Shown: piece by piece, positions 22,998 through 33,999 of the stretch
Layout of the letters: each line of letters starts with the position of its first letter
Numbering within the stretch: the stretch's first letter is position 1
From: Limonium bicolor
Lineage: Eukaryota; Streptophyta; Magnoliopsida; Caryophyllales; Plumbaginaceae
Assembly: GCA_023374045.1 (NCBI GenBank)
Contig: CM041776.1
Coordinates: 42,600,171 to 42,664,170, forward strand
Length of the DNA stretch: 64,000 nt
Direction: 5' to 3'
Notes under the pieces: generated by a model
Databases searched by the model: none
Told to the model about the DNA's origin: nothing
The model's input: the letters and a program-made list of their open reading frames with translations, nothing else
Made by a program: the position numbers and the translations under genes

Positions 22998-23535
22998 TCT
23001 GACTTGATTTATACTTATCGAATTTTAGGAGCAGAATTTGACAAAACGGAGTGCACCGTTGCGTCCGGAACGATCGAAAATGGTAGGATAGACCTTTTCT
23101 GGACCAAAAACGATGATATAGAAGGAAGTGACACGTGGCAAAATAAAGAATGCCTACTTGATGACGTGGCGTTATGTGGCGGCAGGGGTGCTGATGTGGT
23201 GCTGACGTGGATGCTGACTGGGATGATGACGTGGACTGCCACGTCACTATGGACCCGAAAAAACTACTAACGTGTCGCTGATGTGGCGATGACGTGGCGC
23301 TGACTGGGTTGTCTTCAGACTGGTTTTTTTTGTTTACTATTCATGTAGGTTTGACCTCAACTTTGACCGGCGATTTGAGGACCTTCCCGATGTCAAAAAA
23401 TTCTGGAAAAAATATTTCCGGAATCCTTGAAACGAGACCTTTCCAGTGCTGTGCCTAGAATTTGATTTGGAGACAAAAAAGTTTTTGGCTAAAATAAAAA
23501 TAATTCGAAAATAAATCTTCTGGACACCACCTCAA
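22998..23535 (-). promoter_or_regulatory. Copia leader with clustered TGACGTGG motifs
   Basis: Untranslated stretch between primer site and gag. From about 23129 to 23300 it has at least five ACGTGG/CCACGT cores, most as TGACGTGG, amid GCTGATGTGG repeats. ACGT cores with TGACG are classic bZIP binding sites. Whether they act here is not known. Confidence 0.55.
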
Positions 23536-23547
23536 GCTCTGATACCA
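23536..23547 (-). other. Copia primer binding site
   Basis: Reads TGGTATCAGAGC on the minus strand, two bases from the LTR edge at 23550. It fixes the minus orientation and makes 23550 the end of the 5' LTR. Confidence 0.92.
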
Positions 23548-23549
23548 CT

Positions 23550-24279
23550 TGTTGTATTTCTCACGAACACTTGATAATATTTAAGAGGAAACAACCTTCT
23601 ATTACTTTCAAGAATAGAATTACAAGAGTATAACCAACTCTTATACAAAAACCTCTTAAACTAACTCTCTCATGGAGCTACTAAACTCTACTGGTTTTTC
23701 TCTGTTTTATGTGTGTTTGAGAGCTCTTCCAATGCTCTTATTTATAGCAAAGGTTTGGCTCACAACATCCACCTAAGTCAATGAAGTTTGGTGAAAGATT
23801 GGTGAAGGTTTGGTGAAGGTTTGGTGAGGGTTTGGTAAGTGGTTCACCTACCATACAGCTGGAACCCCTTCAATTCTCCCCCTCCAGCTGCATCTGAATC
23901 GATTGTCATCAACAATCCATCCCAATTATGTCTCTGCATAACTGTAGCTTCTCTCGAGGAACCATCTTTGTTAACATGTCTGCAGGATTCTCATTCGTGT
24001 GGATCTTCGCTAGTCTCAATAGTTGTTTGTCCATCACTTCTCGTATCCAATGATAACGAGTGTCGATATGCTTTGTACGGGAATGATACATTGGGTTCTT
24101 GCTCAAATCTAGAGCACTCTGACTGTCACAATGTATCTTGTACTCTTTCTGTTTGATTTCTAATTCTTCTAGAAACCGTTTTTGCCATAACATTTCTTTA
24201 CCCGCTTCTGCTATTGCAATGTACTCAGCTTCTGTTGTGGATAATGCAACACACTTTTGTAATCTTGACTGCCATGACA
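23550..24279 (-). mobile_element. Copia LTR plus RNase H end (copy B)
   Basis: Near-identical to 12747-13476. The 323-bp LTR segment is 23550-23872, followed by the purine tract and RNase H coding. CATCG (24280-24284) and LINE sequence follow, as in copy A. Because a primer site and gag adjoin it on the left, this copy acts as the 5' LTR. Confidence 0.8.
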
Positions 24280-24289
24280 CATCGTGCAC
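23909..24289 (-). pseudogene. Copia RNase H, C-terminal part (copy B)
   Basis: Same open C-terminal RNase H segment as at 13103-13477, and again lacking the N-terminal catalytic aspartate. The extra codons upstream of VSWQ are LINE sequence across the CATCG junction. Confidence 0.85.
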
Positions 24290-24590
24290 TCATATCATCT
24301 ATGGAGATGAATGGGCTACGTTTGAAGAACGAAAAAACTGTTGCATAATGTATAAATCTATGTATAGAGAGAATCTCCTCTCACTATTTCAGGATCCTTA
24401 ATCAGAACATGTTGCAGGCTGCTACAAGCTGATGACTTCTTAAATTCGGATATGCCAGCAGGACCAGATGATACTGCAGTAACATACGAGCGATTATGAA
24501 CTATATACGCTGAAGCAGGCCTTCTCTGTTGCAAAAGGCGAGAGTGTCTTCTGAAGGAAAAGTGCTGTGATTTTTAGTCTTTCAGTTATA
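24280..24590 (+). pseudogene. LINE fragment 3 (right copy)
   Basis: Duplicate of 13477-13787 with only a few substitutions. This copy runs on into further sequence at 24591, so it is likely the original arrangement. Confidence 0.6.
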
Positions 24591-24789
24591 TCTGATTGCT
24601 GTGTTGGTAATTTGTTTATTGTATTTGTGTTTATGACATGGACTAAAGGTTGGGGCTTGGTACTCTTTTTCCTCTTTTGATTTTTTCCATCGGTTTTGTC
24701 AAAAGAGGTTTTAACGAGGCCCAGATTTTGTATACACCCCTTTCGTCACTGCTTTCTATTAATATAGGACTAAAGGCTAAAGCCTAATT
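24591..24789 (+). other. Unassigned, retroelement-tail-like
   Basis: T-rich sequence with TTCCATCGGTTTTGTC and TTTTAACGAGGCCCAG motifs, of the kind seen at the 3' ends of plant retroelements. It splits LINE coding between fragments 3 and 4. No clear ends were found. Confidence 0.35.
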
Positions 24790-26200
24790 ATCCTAAAAAA
24801 TCATGGTGGCCCAAACAATCCAATGTCAAGTTCAACCACTGCCCTCCACGTACCTTGGGTGCCCTCTTGGTGCTGATCCAAGAAAGGCTGCAACATGATT
24901 ATCGGTAATTCATAAAGTTGAAGCAAGGCTGGCAAAATGTAAGGCTACTAGTCTTTCAAAAGCGGGCAGGGCAGTTCTTATTTGATCTATTCAGGGATGT
25001 ATTACGCTAGCTTGTTGGTAATACCAAAGCAAGTGAGAAAGAAATTAGAATCCTTTTGGAGGAGATTCTTTTGGGGCAAACCAAACGAAAAGTACCAAGC
25101 ACCCGTAACGTGGTCAAGGCTGACATGACAAAGAAGTGGGGAGGTTTGGAATCCAATAAACTCCAGGCAAAAAAAATCAATTTTATGACAAAGTGCGATG
25201 GAATTTTTGCTCAAAGCAATAGCTCCCTTTGGAAGAAAGTAGTAGTGTCTATTTATGAGATGAATGAAGGATTAAACAGCGGAGTAATCAACCAGCAAGT
25301 CCGTAGAGTCATGGGTATCTTGACTGATATTTTGCAAGTCGACACATGATCCACACACGAAGGAAAAATCGAGCGAGCAGCAACTCGTAGTTCAAATTGG
25401 TGATGGGAGGAATACAAAAAGTTATGGGCAGACATCTGGGTGATATCAGGTTCACTGAAAGACCAATTTCCAAGATTGTACTAGATCAACAATTAATAAG
25501 ATGCTTTTGGGAGGAGTTGGGGAGTTGATCTGCAGTTGTGTGGCCGTAGAACTTCGCCCGGAGAAGATGATTATTCATGTATGAAGTCAACATGCTAAAT
25601 GATCTTATTTCTGTACTAGCAAATCGCTATCTCTCTTACTCATCTCCAGACGCGTCGACTTAGGGAGGACTGAGGAACAAATTTTCCACGTGGAACATGT
25701 ATACTTACTGAATTGCTAGAGTGGACAAATATTGAGCACCTGGATGTGAATGTCAAGCTGTTATGGGAAGGGATAGCTGAAGCGAGAGTGGATATATATG
25801 TTGACATGGTTTGTAATGTTTGGAAAGCAGAAAAAACGTGACATTCTTTTTGAATGAAATGTAAACCCAATCAAACAAAGCCTTGGCCCTTGCTGCAATC
25901 GTGCCATGGAAACAGTAGAATATCTATTTTTTGTGAGGACTCTCTGAAAATCTAGAGCAAGCTAGTGGGATGGAGGGATGTCTCCTTTGTTTTCGGTGTT
26001 AACCCCTTAAATAACCTTCTCATTGGTTTGTTGTGGTACTAGGAAAGAAGGCGAGGAAAGTATGAAGATCTACCACGTACTACGGAGCCTGGAGTATATG
26101 GTGTAGTAGGAACAACTTGATCTGTAAGGGTGAACAAATCACAGTGGACAAGGTGGTGCGTATGGCTAAGCTAGGTGTTTGGTGATGGGAATGTTGTACC
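24790..26200 (+). pseudogene. LINE ORF2 3' region, fragment 4
   Basis: Broken plus-strand coding after the reverse transcriptase core: LPSTYLGCPLGADPRKA near 24835, SKAGRAVLI near 24957, a RKKLESFWRRFFWG-like block near 25040, KKWGGLES, NSSLWKKVVVSIYE near 25220, and GDGRNTK...LWADIWV near 25400. These are the connector and C-terminal segments of L1-type ORF2. Frameshifts and stops are frequent, so it is an old copy. It completes the interrupted LINE that starts near 1560. Confidence 0.75.
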
Positions 26201-26379
26201 TCGAGGATAAAATGATCTTTATAAAAGTGTAAGCAGATATCCAAGAGATAGATGGCAACAAAGTTGGAACCTGATTCTCATAGTGAGTTCCCTCATTTTC
26301 AGAGCCTGACTTGAACAATCTGCGAGGAAAATTATTTTCCACATCTGTAGGAACAATACTAAAATTATAATTTCTCCAT

Positions 26380-26672
26380 ATTGAAATCATTACTAAACTA
26401 ATTTTTTAATGATAAAAGTGGTTACATGTCGTTGCACTTGATGACGTAATGAAAGATCAAAGTAATTATAACGACTTTTATTTGTTATTAAAAGTTATAT
26501 CGTTACATAAATATTATTTTGTAACAATTATATTGTTACTTTAATCTCAAATTTATTCAAGTCTTTAGTACTATATTTGGTAACAAAATACTTTTAACTA
26601 ATAGAATATGATAACGATTTAAAATCGTTACAAAAACCTTCATAACCAAAAAACGGGTTTTTACTAGTGGAA
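26380..26672. mobile_element. CACTA-like terminus
   Basis: The right edge reads CACTAGTAAAAACCCG on the minus strand (ends 26672). The preceding 280 bp carry repeated AACGACTTTT, AAAATCGTTAC and TCGTTACA motifs in both orientations, typical of CACTA subterminal regions. A partner end is not seen. Similar sequence recurs at 35850-36075. Confidence 0.6.
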
Positions 26673-27104
26673 GATCCTAACTTTTTTATTTAGTGGTCAC
26701 TAGATCTTATCTATTAGATTGTTCTATAATCTAGACACATTGCTTCCTATGACTCATTGTATTTGAACCATGCATATATAGGAGTATATAGCTAAATCAG
26801 AATTGAGGCTATTGAAAAAGTTTACAACACAGTATTTTCATACTAAGAGTCAATTAATATAGGTTTTGGGAGTTTTCTTGTAGCAAAGCTATGTGCTTGT
26901 TGAATTAGAGTAAGAATTTTTTCAATTGTAAGTGTTCCCTCTTATATTCCGCATTTGGGATCAAATTAACAGTATCTGGTTAGTGTTATTTGAGTCTGGT
27001 GTTTCAACATCAACATTCTTTTGTACATGAGTGGTGATTAGAGATAATTGTGGGAAAATGAGGAGTTTCATTCTACTAAAATTAAGATTTTTGGTAACCA
27101 TAGA
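26673..27104. other. Unassigned
   Basis: AT-rich, with no gene or repeat recognised. The last bases (ATAGA) flank the Tat element. Confidence 0.3.
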
Positions 27105-27521
27105 TGGAGTAGAATTCGTGCTTGGGCAAAGGTTGCAAAGAGAATGCCCAATGGTGTATTGATTAAAGCCCGTCCAATTACATAGCTGATCACTCTATTT
27201 ATAGGCCCCCCTATAGAGTTAACCGTTTCTGTGGGCCTACACTACTCTAGAATATTCTCCAATATACAAGGTTTTCCTATAATTTACTCCTTTTGCCGAA
27301 CAGTCACTTCCAATCTACCGGAGAGGGCCTTGTTTCGCTTTGCTTCGGTGGTGGGGAAGACTATATGGCCTATCATTCTTCCGCAGTCTATCCAAAGAAT
27401 GGTTCTCTGGACGCAAGGGTCCAATCGTTGGGGTCGGTAGGAGACTCTTCTGTTGCCTCCGCAGGCGGCATGTATCCTTCGCTAGTCACTTGGTTACTAC
27501 GCGTGGTGGAACCCCACTTCA
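27105..27521 (-). repeat. 3' LTR of Tat element
   Basis: 417 bp, near-identical to 35427-35843. On the minus strand it starts TGAAGTGGGG directly after the purine tract GATCTTGTGGGACTGA (about 27522-27538). Confidence 0.92.
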
Positions 27522-28087
27522 TCAGTCCCACAAGATCTTTTCTTGTTCTGCAAGGAAAGATCTTCTTGTCGTTTCTTAAAAATTTTGGCGTTCTGCTCCA
27601 CTCCTCCTAGTCCCACAAGACCTCTTTTTTTTAAAAGAAAAGGAAAGAGGTCTTAGAATTGTTTCTTTTTGTTTGGATTTCCTTCCGTTGGAGATCTACC
27701 GGAGGCTCAGCAACGCGCCTTGCTTTAACTATCGCCTCCTCATCTTCTGAAGCTACTTTCCCTGACACACTTGCAGTAGTAGGCTATGATTACTTTCTGG
27801 TAGAGCGTGCCCAATTTCGCCTATTTAAGTCCATTTTCCCCCCTTCTTCTCTTCCCTCTGCTCTTTCAAACTTTCGAACTTCTCTGAGCTTTTGCGCATT
27901 TGTCCTCCATTTTCTTCCTTGCTCCCTGATCTCGATCTTTCGTTTTCTTGCTTATATAGTGGTCAGTTTTTCTCTCTCTCTTCTCTTTCCTGCTCCCCAA
28001 TTCCCTACTTTCCGTTCTTGCGTCTTCCCTCTTTCGTGCCTTTCCCTGTCTTTTGTTCGCCTGAATCTTCGGCTTTCTCTGCTCGTA
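27522..28087 (+). other. Upstream region of the antisense gene
   Basis: Between the LTR and the antisense gene's ATG. It is CT-rich from about 27830, with TATTTAAG at about 27820 as a possible TATA region. The open frame that begins at 27659 is more likely leader than protein. Confidence 0.45.
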
Positions 28088-31000
28088 ATGGATCTGTCAA
28101 ACCCAAGCTCTTCCACCCCGGCGCCGGCGGGATCGACACTTTTTGCTGACGGGGGAAATTGCGTTGTAGAAGATTCTGCCATTCCTTCCGAAGATATCGG
28201 CGGGGACTACCCTCGCCAGGGCACCGGCTCCAGTCTTTTCGTGAAAGACTTGAGGAAACTCATGAAAGGTGTGCAAGTCCCATTGGGGTCGAAGGTTCGC
28301 GTGCCAGAGCCGACGGCGCATCCCTTCAACTACTTCGGGGATGGTTTCGTTGTGTACCGGGAACACCTTCACCGTGGCTTGCGCTTCCCTCCGCACCCCT
28401 TCGTTCTTGGCTTTCTCTCGCGTCGGCGTTGCACTCTCGCCCATCTGAATCCCAATGCCCTAGGCTGTTTGCATGCCTTCCTCACCATCTGTGCGGAGAA
28501 CGACATTACCCCCGATGCGCGGGAATTTGTGAATTTTTTCACAACTAGGGTGAACACTACTACGGAGGAGGAGGACATATCCGTCCTGGCCGTGTCCGGA
28601 TATTCCTTTTTCAAGCGCGTGAGCCTGGAGAGCGGCTGGTCCTCCAACTAGTTCGTTTTTTATCCACCGAGGGGGACTTTTATCGGAGTCTCCCATATCG
28701 GAGACATAGCTAAGGGGCAGCTTGCCGCTCCGTTACCCTCTTCAGCCAATTCCTCTCTAACTGGAGACATACTCAAGAAGTTGAGCTCATCGGCGCTCCA
28801 TCCCATCACCTTCTTCCTTTCCGAAGAGAAGTGAACAAGACCCGGAGGAACATTGATCGTACGTATTTTTCCTGAGTGCCCCCTTTCTTTATTAGTTTTC
28901 GGATGTTTTCTTACTTCCTCTTTGGACCGCAGCTTTTGTTCAATCGGGCGGAAAATTCTCCCTCCGGTACAGCTGGGAGCTTGTCGATTACAGGGCTACC
29001 GAAGAGAAAAATGGAGCTCCTCCTGCTTCTTCTGATGGAAAAGTTCGAGTCCTTCCGGTAGCAAAACTACTGGTGCTAAGAGGAAAGCCCCCGAGGGGCC
29101 CAAGAAAGTCGATCAGTCTAAAATAAAATTAGTACGAAGGGAAAAGCATGTTACCGAAACTGGTTCCACCGGTCCCCTTGCTGTTGTCCCTTCGGAAACA
29201 GGTACTCCCATGTCCACTCCTGCCTGCAGTCCGGGTGGAGTTAAAAAAGATGTGGATTTAACTCTCATATCATCCCTCTTCCTGATCTGCATGGCTTTTT
29301 TTGCGTAGATGAAGCTTTAACTCAAAATATCGATTCCATTTTTTCCACTGGTATACCTTTCCACGGCCTTTTTTTTCCCTTTTCCGCTTTAACTTTGTAT
29401 TTGCTTGGTTACTTATGACTCTGCCTCTCGTAGCTGCTGCTCCTCCCTCCGGAGATCCTGAGCCTGAACGGGCGCGTCGACCCGTGCGCGGTGTCGTAAT
29501 AAAGGAAGGCGGCGCCCCGGAGGGAAAAATGGCTCTCGAAATTCCGTCTGGTAAAGGCAAAGGTATCGCTGAGGGTAGTGCGGAGGGAGGCTCTTCTTCG
29601 GAGTCGTCCGACGCTCCTTCCCAAGAGGCCCCTCAGTCCGGAGCCAGGAGCATGCATGCGGGCGACAGATCCTCCCCTCCACCGCGAGCTGATCCTTCGG
29701 TCCGCGGCCCTTCTTCAAAACCGGATTGGGGCTTTCACCGGGGAAACCCGATTCCTCGCATTCCATACGTCCGCGGTATGGGGTACAAGACCTTCTGGTC
29801 TACTGCTGCGGAGACAGCCAAAAATGACAATGGCATTTTTGCCCCTGCATCTCTTCCGACTCCCTTAAAACAAAAACTCTGGATTGGGGAGGGTAGCTCT
29901 GACGCCATCGTCCGCCACTCTCTTCCGAAGAGAGAGGCTTTTGACCGCCTCTAGAGTGCCTTAATTCAGGTTTGACTTCTTTATATACATTTATCTTATA
30001 TTACCTTTTGTTTTTTATTCTAATACTCTTGCCTTTTAGGCCATGGCGATGGCCCAATGTGTTGAGACCCAGTCTCAATACTCTTCCCAAGCCCTTCGCT
30101 CTTACGAGGCCCGTGCGGAGAAACATAAGAAAGCTGCCGATGAAGAGAAGGCCAAGGCTCAAGAAATCCTTACACGAGCGGAGGCTCAATTTGAGGCTGA
30201 AAAGGCCGCCCTCCGGGAGGAACTCCAAGAAGCTGCGTCCATCGACCGAGAGGACGCTATCAACAGATTGCAGGCTTTTTTTGACGATCAGAAGCGGGTG
30301 TTGGAAGAGGAAGCTGCAGACGTTCAGAAAGTTGCTGAAGAGATCCGGAGATCTACTGAGGATCTTCGGTCTTCCTTTGAATCAGAGTTAGAAAAAAGGA
30401 ACCAACTCTTGCAAGCTGAGGCCAAACAGAATGATCTCCAAGCCAGCCTTGAAACGGAGAGGGAAAAGCTTACGCAGGCAACTTTTCGAATTAAAGAGCT
30501 TGAGGAAGAGCTGGAAGCACAGAAGAAAAAGGCTTCCAAGTAATTCATACCACTGAAAGCTTCCATTTTTCCCTTTCTTTCATATTATTCTGCTAATCCT
30601 TTGTATTTTATGCAGAAAACCCAAGTCTTTCGTCGGAGACTGCCAGAAGTTCCGACTTTTGGCTTAAAAAGGTGTCTGGTCTTAAAGCTTCATTAATCAC
30701 TTCGGAGTCGGAGAGGGAACGATACCGGAGTCTTGCCTTATCCTTCGAGAGCCAGGTTGCGAAGTTAAAGGGGGTTCTCAAAGAGACGAAGTCGTAACTC
30801 CAAGCGAAGGATCGTACTGTTTCAGGTCTCAAAGAGACACTCTCTTCTCAGTGCCGTAAACTTGCCGGGGAGAGCCAACGAGTTGTATCCGAGTTCTTCT
30901 CCGAGAAGCAACAATCCGTGGACGAAGCCCTTTACGATAGCTTAGAGTTTGAAGCTCTTGCTCGTTCCACCGGATATCACGAAGAGCTGGCAAGGTTCTC

Positions 31001-31190
31001 ACGGCCCGCAGGGAATACATGTTTTGCCCCATCTTTTATGGGATCAGCTATTGTGCGGGCCCGAAGTGATGCTGCTCTTACTCCGGTAGGCGAGAACAAG
31101 GGAGACTCCGGAGGAAGCACCTCAACCCCTGTGAAGCGGACACAAGAATCCGAGAAGCTTGCGGAAGATCCTGCAGAGCCTGCATCATAA
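28088..31190 (+). pseudogene. Antisense additional gene of Tat element (gypsy-type domain)
   Basis: Likely five exons. Exon 1 (28088-28858) encodes a domain like the 'putative gypsy type transposon' family: VYREHLHRGLRFPPHPFVL, LNPNALGCLHAF and ENDITPDAREF. An intron spans 28859-28932. Further exons lie at about 28933-29250 and 29434-29969, at 30040-30539 (a long coiled coil rich in Glu, Lys and Ala), and at 30616-31190 (coiled coil, then a Ser/Pro/Glu-rich tail). Several GT-AG junctions preserve the frame. In-frame stops at 28649, 29952 and about 30796 suggest decay. Function unknown. Confidence 0.75.
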
Positions 31191-31399
31191 ACTATGTTTT
31201 TTTGTTACAGTTTTTGTTACAGTCATCATATACTTTGTTCCGGAGTACTTTTTCTTTGTAAATCACATCCCCCTTTTTTTTAAATGGATCAGCCAGATCT
31301 TTCGGGCATGACCAAGCGACCGGTCTCCCAAAAGTTGGAGACTTTTGTTAACGAGGAACCTTTAATTGCTTTTTACTTTTGCCAAGATTTCTTTTCGGT
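31191..31399. other. Unassigned, between antisense gene and array
   Basis: T-rich, probably the 3' end of the antisense transcript. No coding seen. Confidence 0.35.
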
Positions 31400-31650
31400 A
31401 ACCTTTTAGTTACACACACTCTACCACTGTACACATGGTGAGATCGTCGATTTAACACTCTACCGACTTCGAGACGGTGAGATCGTCGGTTTAACACTCT
31501 TTTGTCTTTAAGACATGAGATCGTCGGATGAAATACACTACCATCGTTGATGGTTAGATCATCGAATACAAAGCACTCTACCATCGCTGATGGTGAGATC
31601 GTCGGATACAAAACACTCTACCATCGCTGATGGTGAGATCGTCGGCCATA
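31400..31650. repeat. Tandem array, about six units of roughly 45 bp
   Basis: Units follow the pattern ACTCTACCATCGCTGATGG, then TGAGATCGTCGG, then an A/T-rich joint. The last units are nearly identical and the first are diverged. CCATCG-CTGATGG forms a small stem. It lies between the two convergent transcription units of the Tat element. Confidence 0.85.
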
Positions 31651-31880
31651 TTCTTTGTCTTTCTTTTTTTTCTTAAAACTCTTTGTTTGCAATGTTTTTT
31701 ACTTTTGTCCGAAAACTTTATACATCATTTCCGGAGAGTAAAACGTTTTGAAAACAAGACAACCGTGATCGTTGGGTAAAACACCTCATCGCTACTGATT
31801 GTGAGATCTTCAGACATCCACATGAGATCACTCCTGCGCTTTTAACAAACAATCCATTAACTTGTAGTCAAAAAAAGATA
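31651..31880. other. Unassigned, 3' of pol
   Basis: AT-rich; a few diverged traces of the neighbouring repeat (GATCGTTGGG, TGAGATCTTC). No gene. Confidence 0.35.
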
Positions 31881-33330
31881 TTACACATAGAACTTTTTAA
31901 GGCACTCAGCGTGCCAGGAATGTGGCAGATCACTCCCATCCACATTTCGGACCCTATAAGATGCTCGGTCTGTCTTAGCCTGAACGATATATGGGCCTTC
32001 CCACTGAGGTTGCAATTTCGCTGGTTGTTTTACCTCCCGAAGTACCAAGTCACCCGCGGAAAAAACCGTTCCCTTACCCTTTTATTGAAATGACGTTCAA
32101 TTCTCAACTTGTCATTTTGATTTTTTAAATCAGCGATCATTTGTTTTTCATCCAAGACATCCAACTCATCTCGGATGCCTTCGTCGTTCTCTTCTTCTTC
32201 TTCGTATCCTTCAATCCTTTTTATGGTCTCATAATTTCCGCCGGCACCACCGCCTTCAGGCCGTACGTCAATCTATAAGGGGTTTCTCCAGTTGGCCCCT
32301 TGACAGTCGTTCTGTTAGCCCATAGGACTTGCGGTAGCACCTCCGCCCACCTTCCTCTTTTACTTTCCAACTTTCTTTTCAGAGCCTTCACGATTTGCTC
32401 ATTAGTATTTTCAACCTGGCCATTTGCTTGTGGATGAGCTACAAACGCAAATCTCAAGTCAATCTTCCATTCTTTGCAAAACTCCCTAAAGCTTTTGCAA
32501 TTGAATTGTGTGCCGTCCGTTATGATTACCCTCGGTATGTCAAACCGACACACGACGTTCTTCCAAACAAACTCCTCTGTCTTTCGCGCAGTTATACTTA
32601 CTACCGGAAGAGCTTCTACCCATTTGGTGAAGTAGTCCACCGCCACATACAAGTATCTATACCTTCTGGGAGAAGCCTCTGGAAATGGCCCGACGATATC
32701 CAATCCCCATTTCGCAAAAGGGATCGGGGAGGTGATAGACTTCATCTCCGCAGGTGGGTTTCCAACCTTGGGCCGTGTAACTGGCGCTGCACACATTTTT
32801 TGACATAGTCTCCGCACATCTTTTGGATTGTCGGCCAAAAGTAGCCCATCCTTAAAATTTTATGCATTACCACCGCCCTTCCTCCTTGGTGATTGCCGCA
32901 CACCCCGTTGTGGACTTCGCTGACAAGCTCTAGTCCTTGGCTCTCTGTCACACACTTTAGCGATGGTCTGCCAAAAGATCGCTTGTACTGCTGGCCGTTT
33001 TCAAAAAAGAACGATGTTACCCTTCTTTTTATTGTTTTGGCCTCTTTTTCTTCCTCCGGTAGTGTCCCTTGCTGGATGTACCGGACAATCGGGGTCATCC
33101 ATGATTCACTCAAATCGGTTATTTCAACTGCCATTGTCTCCATCTTTCCTATACTTGAGAATTTTTTTAATTGTAGCTGGACTTCCGCCGTTACTCCTTC
33201 CGTTATACTTGCTAATTTAGCCAGTACATCAGCCTCCGAATTTTGGTCTCTGGATACATGTCGGAGATTGCATTTTGAAAATCTTGCCCTTAGATCTTGT
33301 ACCCTTCCGTGCTCTGGCCTCTCCCTCTCC
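31881..33330 (-). pseudogene. pol: Tat Pol C-terminal half: RNase H end and integrase
   Basis: From about 33330 down, it starts with the end of an RNase H (CNLRHVSRDQNSEADVLAKL). The integrase zinc-binding region (HNGVCGNHQGG and CGDYVKKC) lies near 32800-32960. The catalytic core has GLDIVGPF, ITDGTQFN and NGQVENTN, so all three acidic residues are present. The C-terminal region ends LPHSWHAECLKKFYV at 31881. Frameshifts near 32780 and around 32220 break the frame. Upstream, protease is joined directly to the RNase H tail. Confidence 0.9.
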
Positions 33331-33972
33331 GTATTCTCGATTGGAGCCGACCTCTTTGACTACGTCCTCTTCCGGAAAATCCTCGGTGATTCGTACCTCG
33401 CACACCCTTGCTGTTTTCTGACTCCCGGGGATGGATACCAACCTTCCGCCCCTTGTCAGGTATTTGAGCTTGAGATAATAGGTGCTACAAACAGCTCCGA
33501 AAGCATTGATCCCGGGTCGCCCCAAGTAGATGTTGTACCCGGACAGGTCTCGCACGATGTACAAGGTTATTTTTTCTGTTCTCCGGTCATCCTTTTGGCC
33601 TAACGTCATTGTGACATCGACACTTCCGTTGGCCTGAGCTGTGATTCCTCCGATGAACCCTCCGAAAGTAGCAGTAAATGGTTTGACCTTTTCGTCCGGG
33701 ATTTCCAGTTTCCGGAACGCCGCTAGGGAGATCACATTTGCTCCTGCTCCGCTGTCGACAAGGATGTTTCCTACCATCCTATCATTGACCTGAGCCCGAA
33801 TGACGAGAGGGTCATTATGGGGGTAGTAAACTCCCACCTCGTCTTCCTCCGTGAAGTAGATAGGCGGTAAGGGCTCCCTTCTTTGGATCTTCCTCTCCGG
33901 TAGCTTCTCATGGACTTCGTGTACATGCCTTTTCTTTTCTTTTGCCGTGAATGGCCCCTTTTCTGAGAACAA
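33229..33972 (-). pseudogene. Tat protease region
   Basis: 248 codons. The catalytic motif LVDSGAGANVISL is present, followed by the second-lobe block YNIYLGRPGINAF, both typical of Tat proteases. The frame then runs out of register where the reverse transcriptase should start, and ends inside RNase H sequence read in the wrong frame. The protease core looks intact. The polyprotein it should cleave is not. Confidence 0.88.
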
Positions 33973-33999
33973 ACCAGTTATGACCCAAAATCGAAAGAT

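Noticed and set aside
27659..28087. N-terminal extension of the antisense gene to 27659
   Set aside because: The extension is Phe/Ser/Leu-rich translation of a CT-rich leader; the ATG at 28088 begins the recognisable protein.
31400..31650. CRISPR-like array
   Set aside because: Units are contiguous tandem repeats without unique spacers, in a plant retrotransposon.
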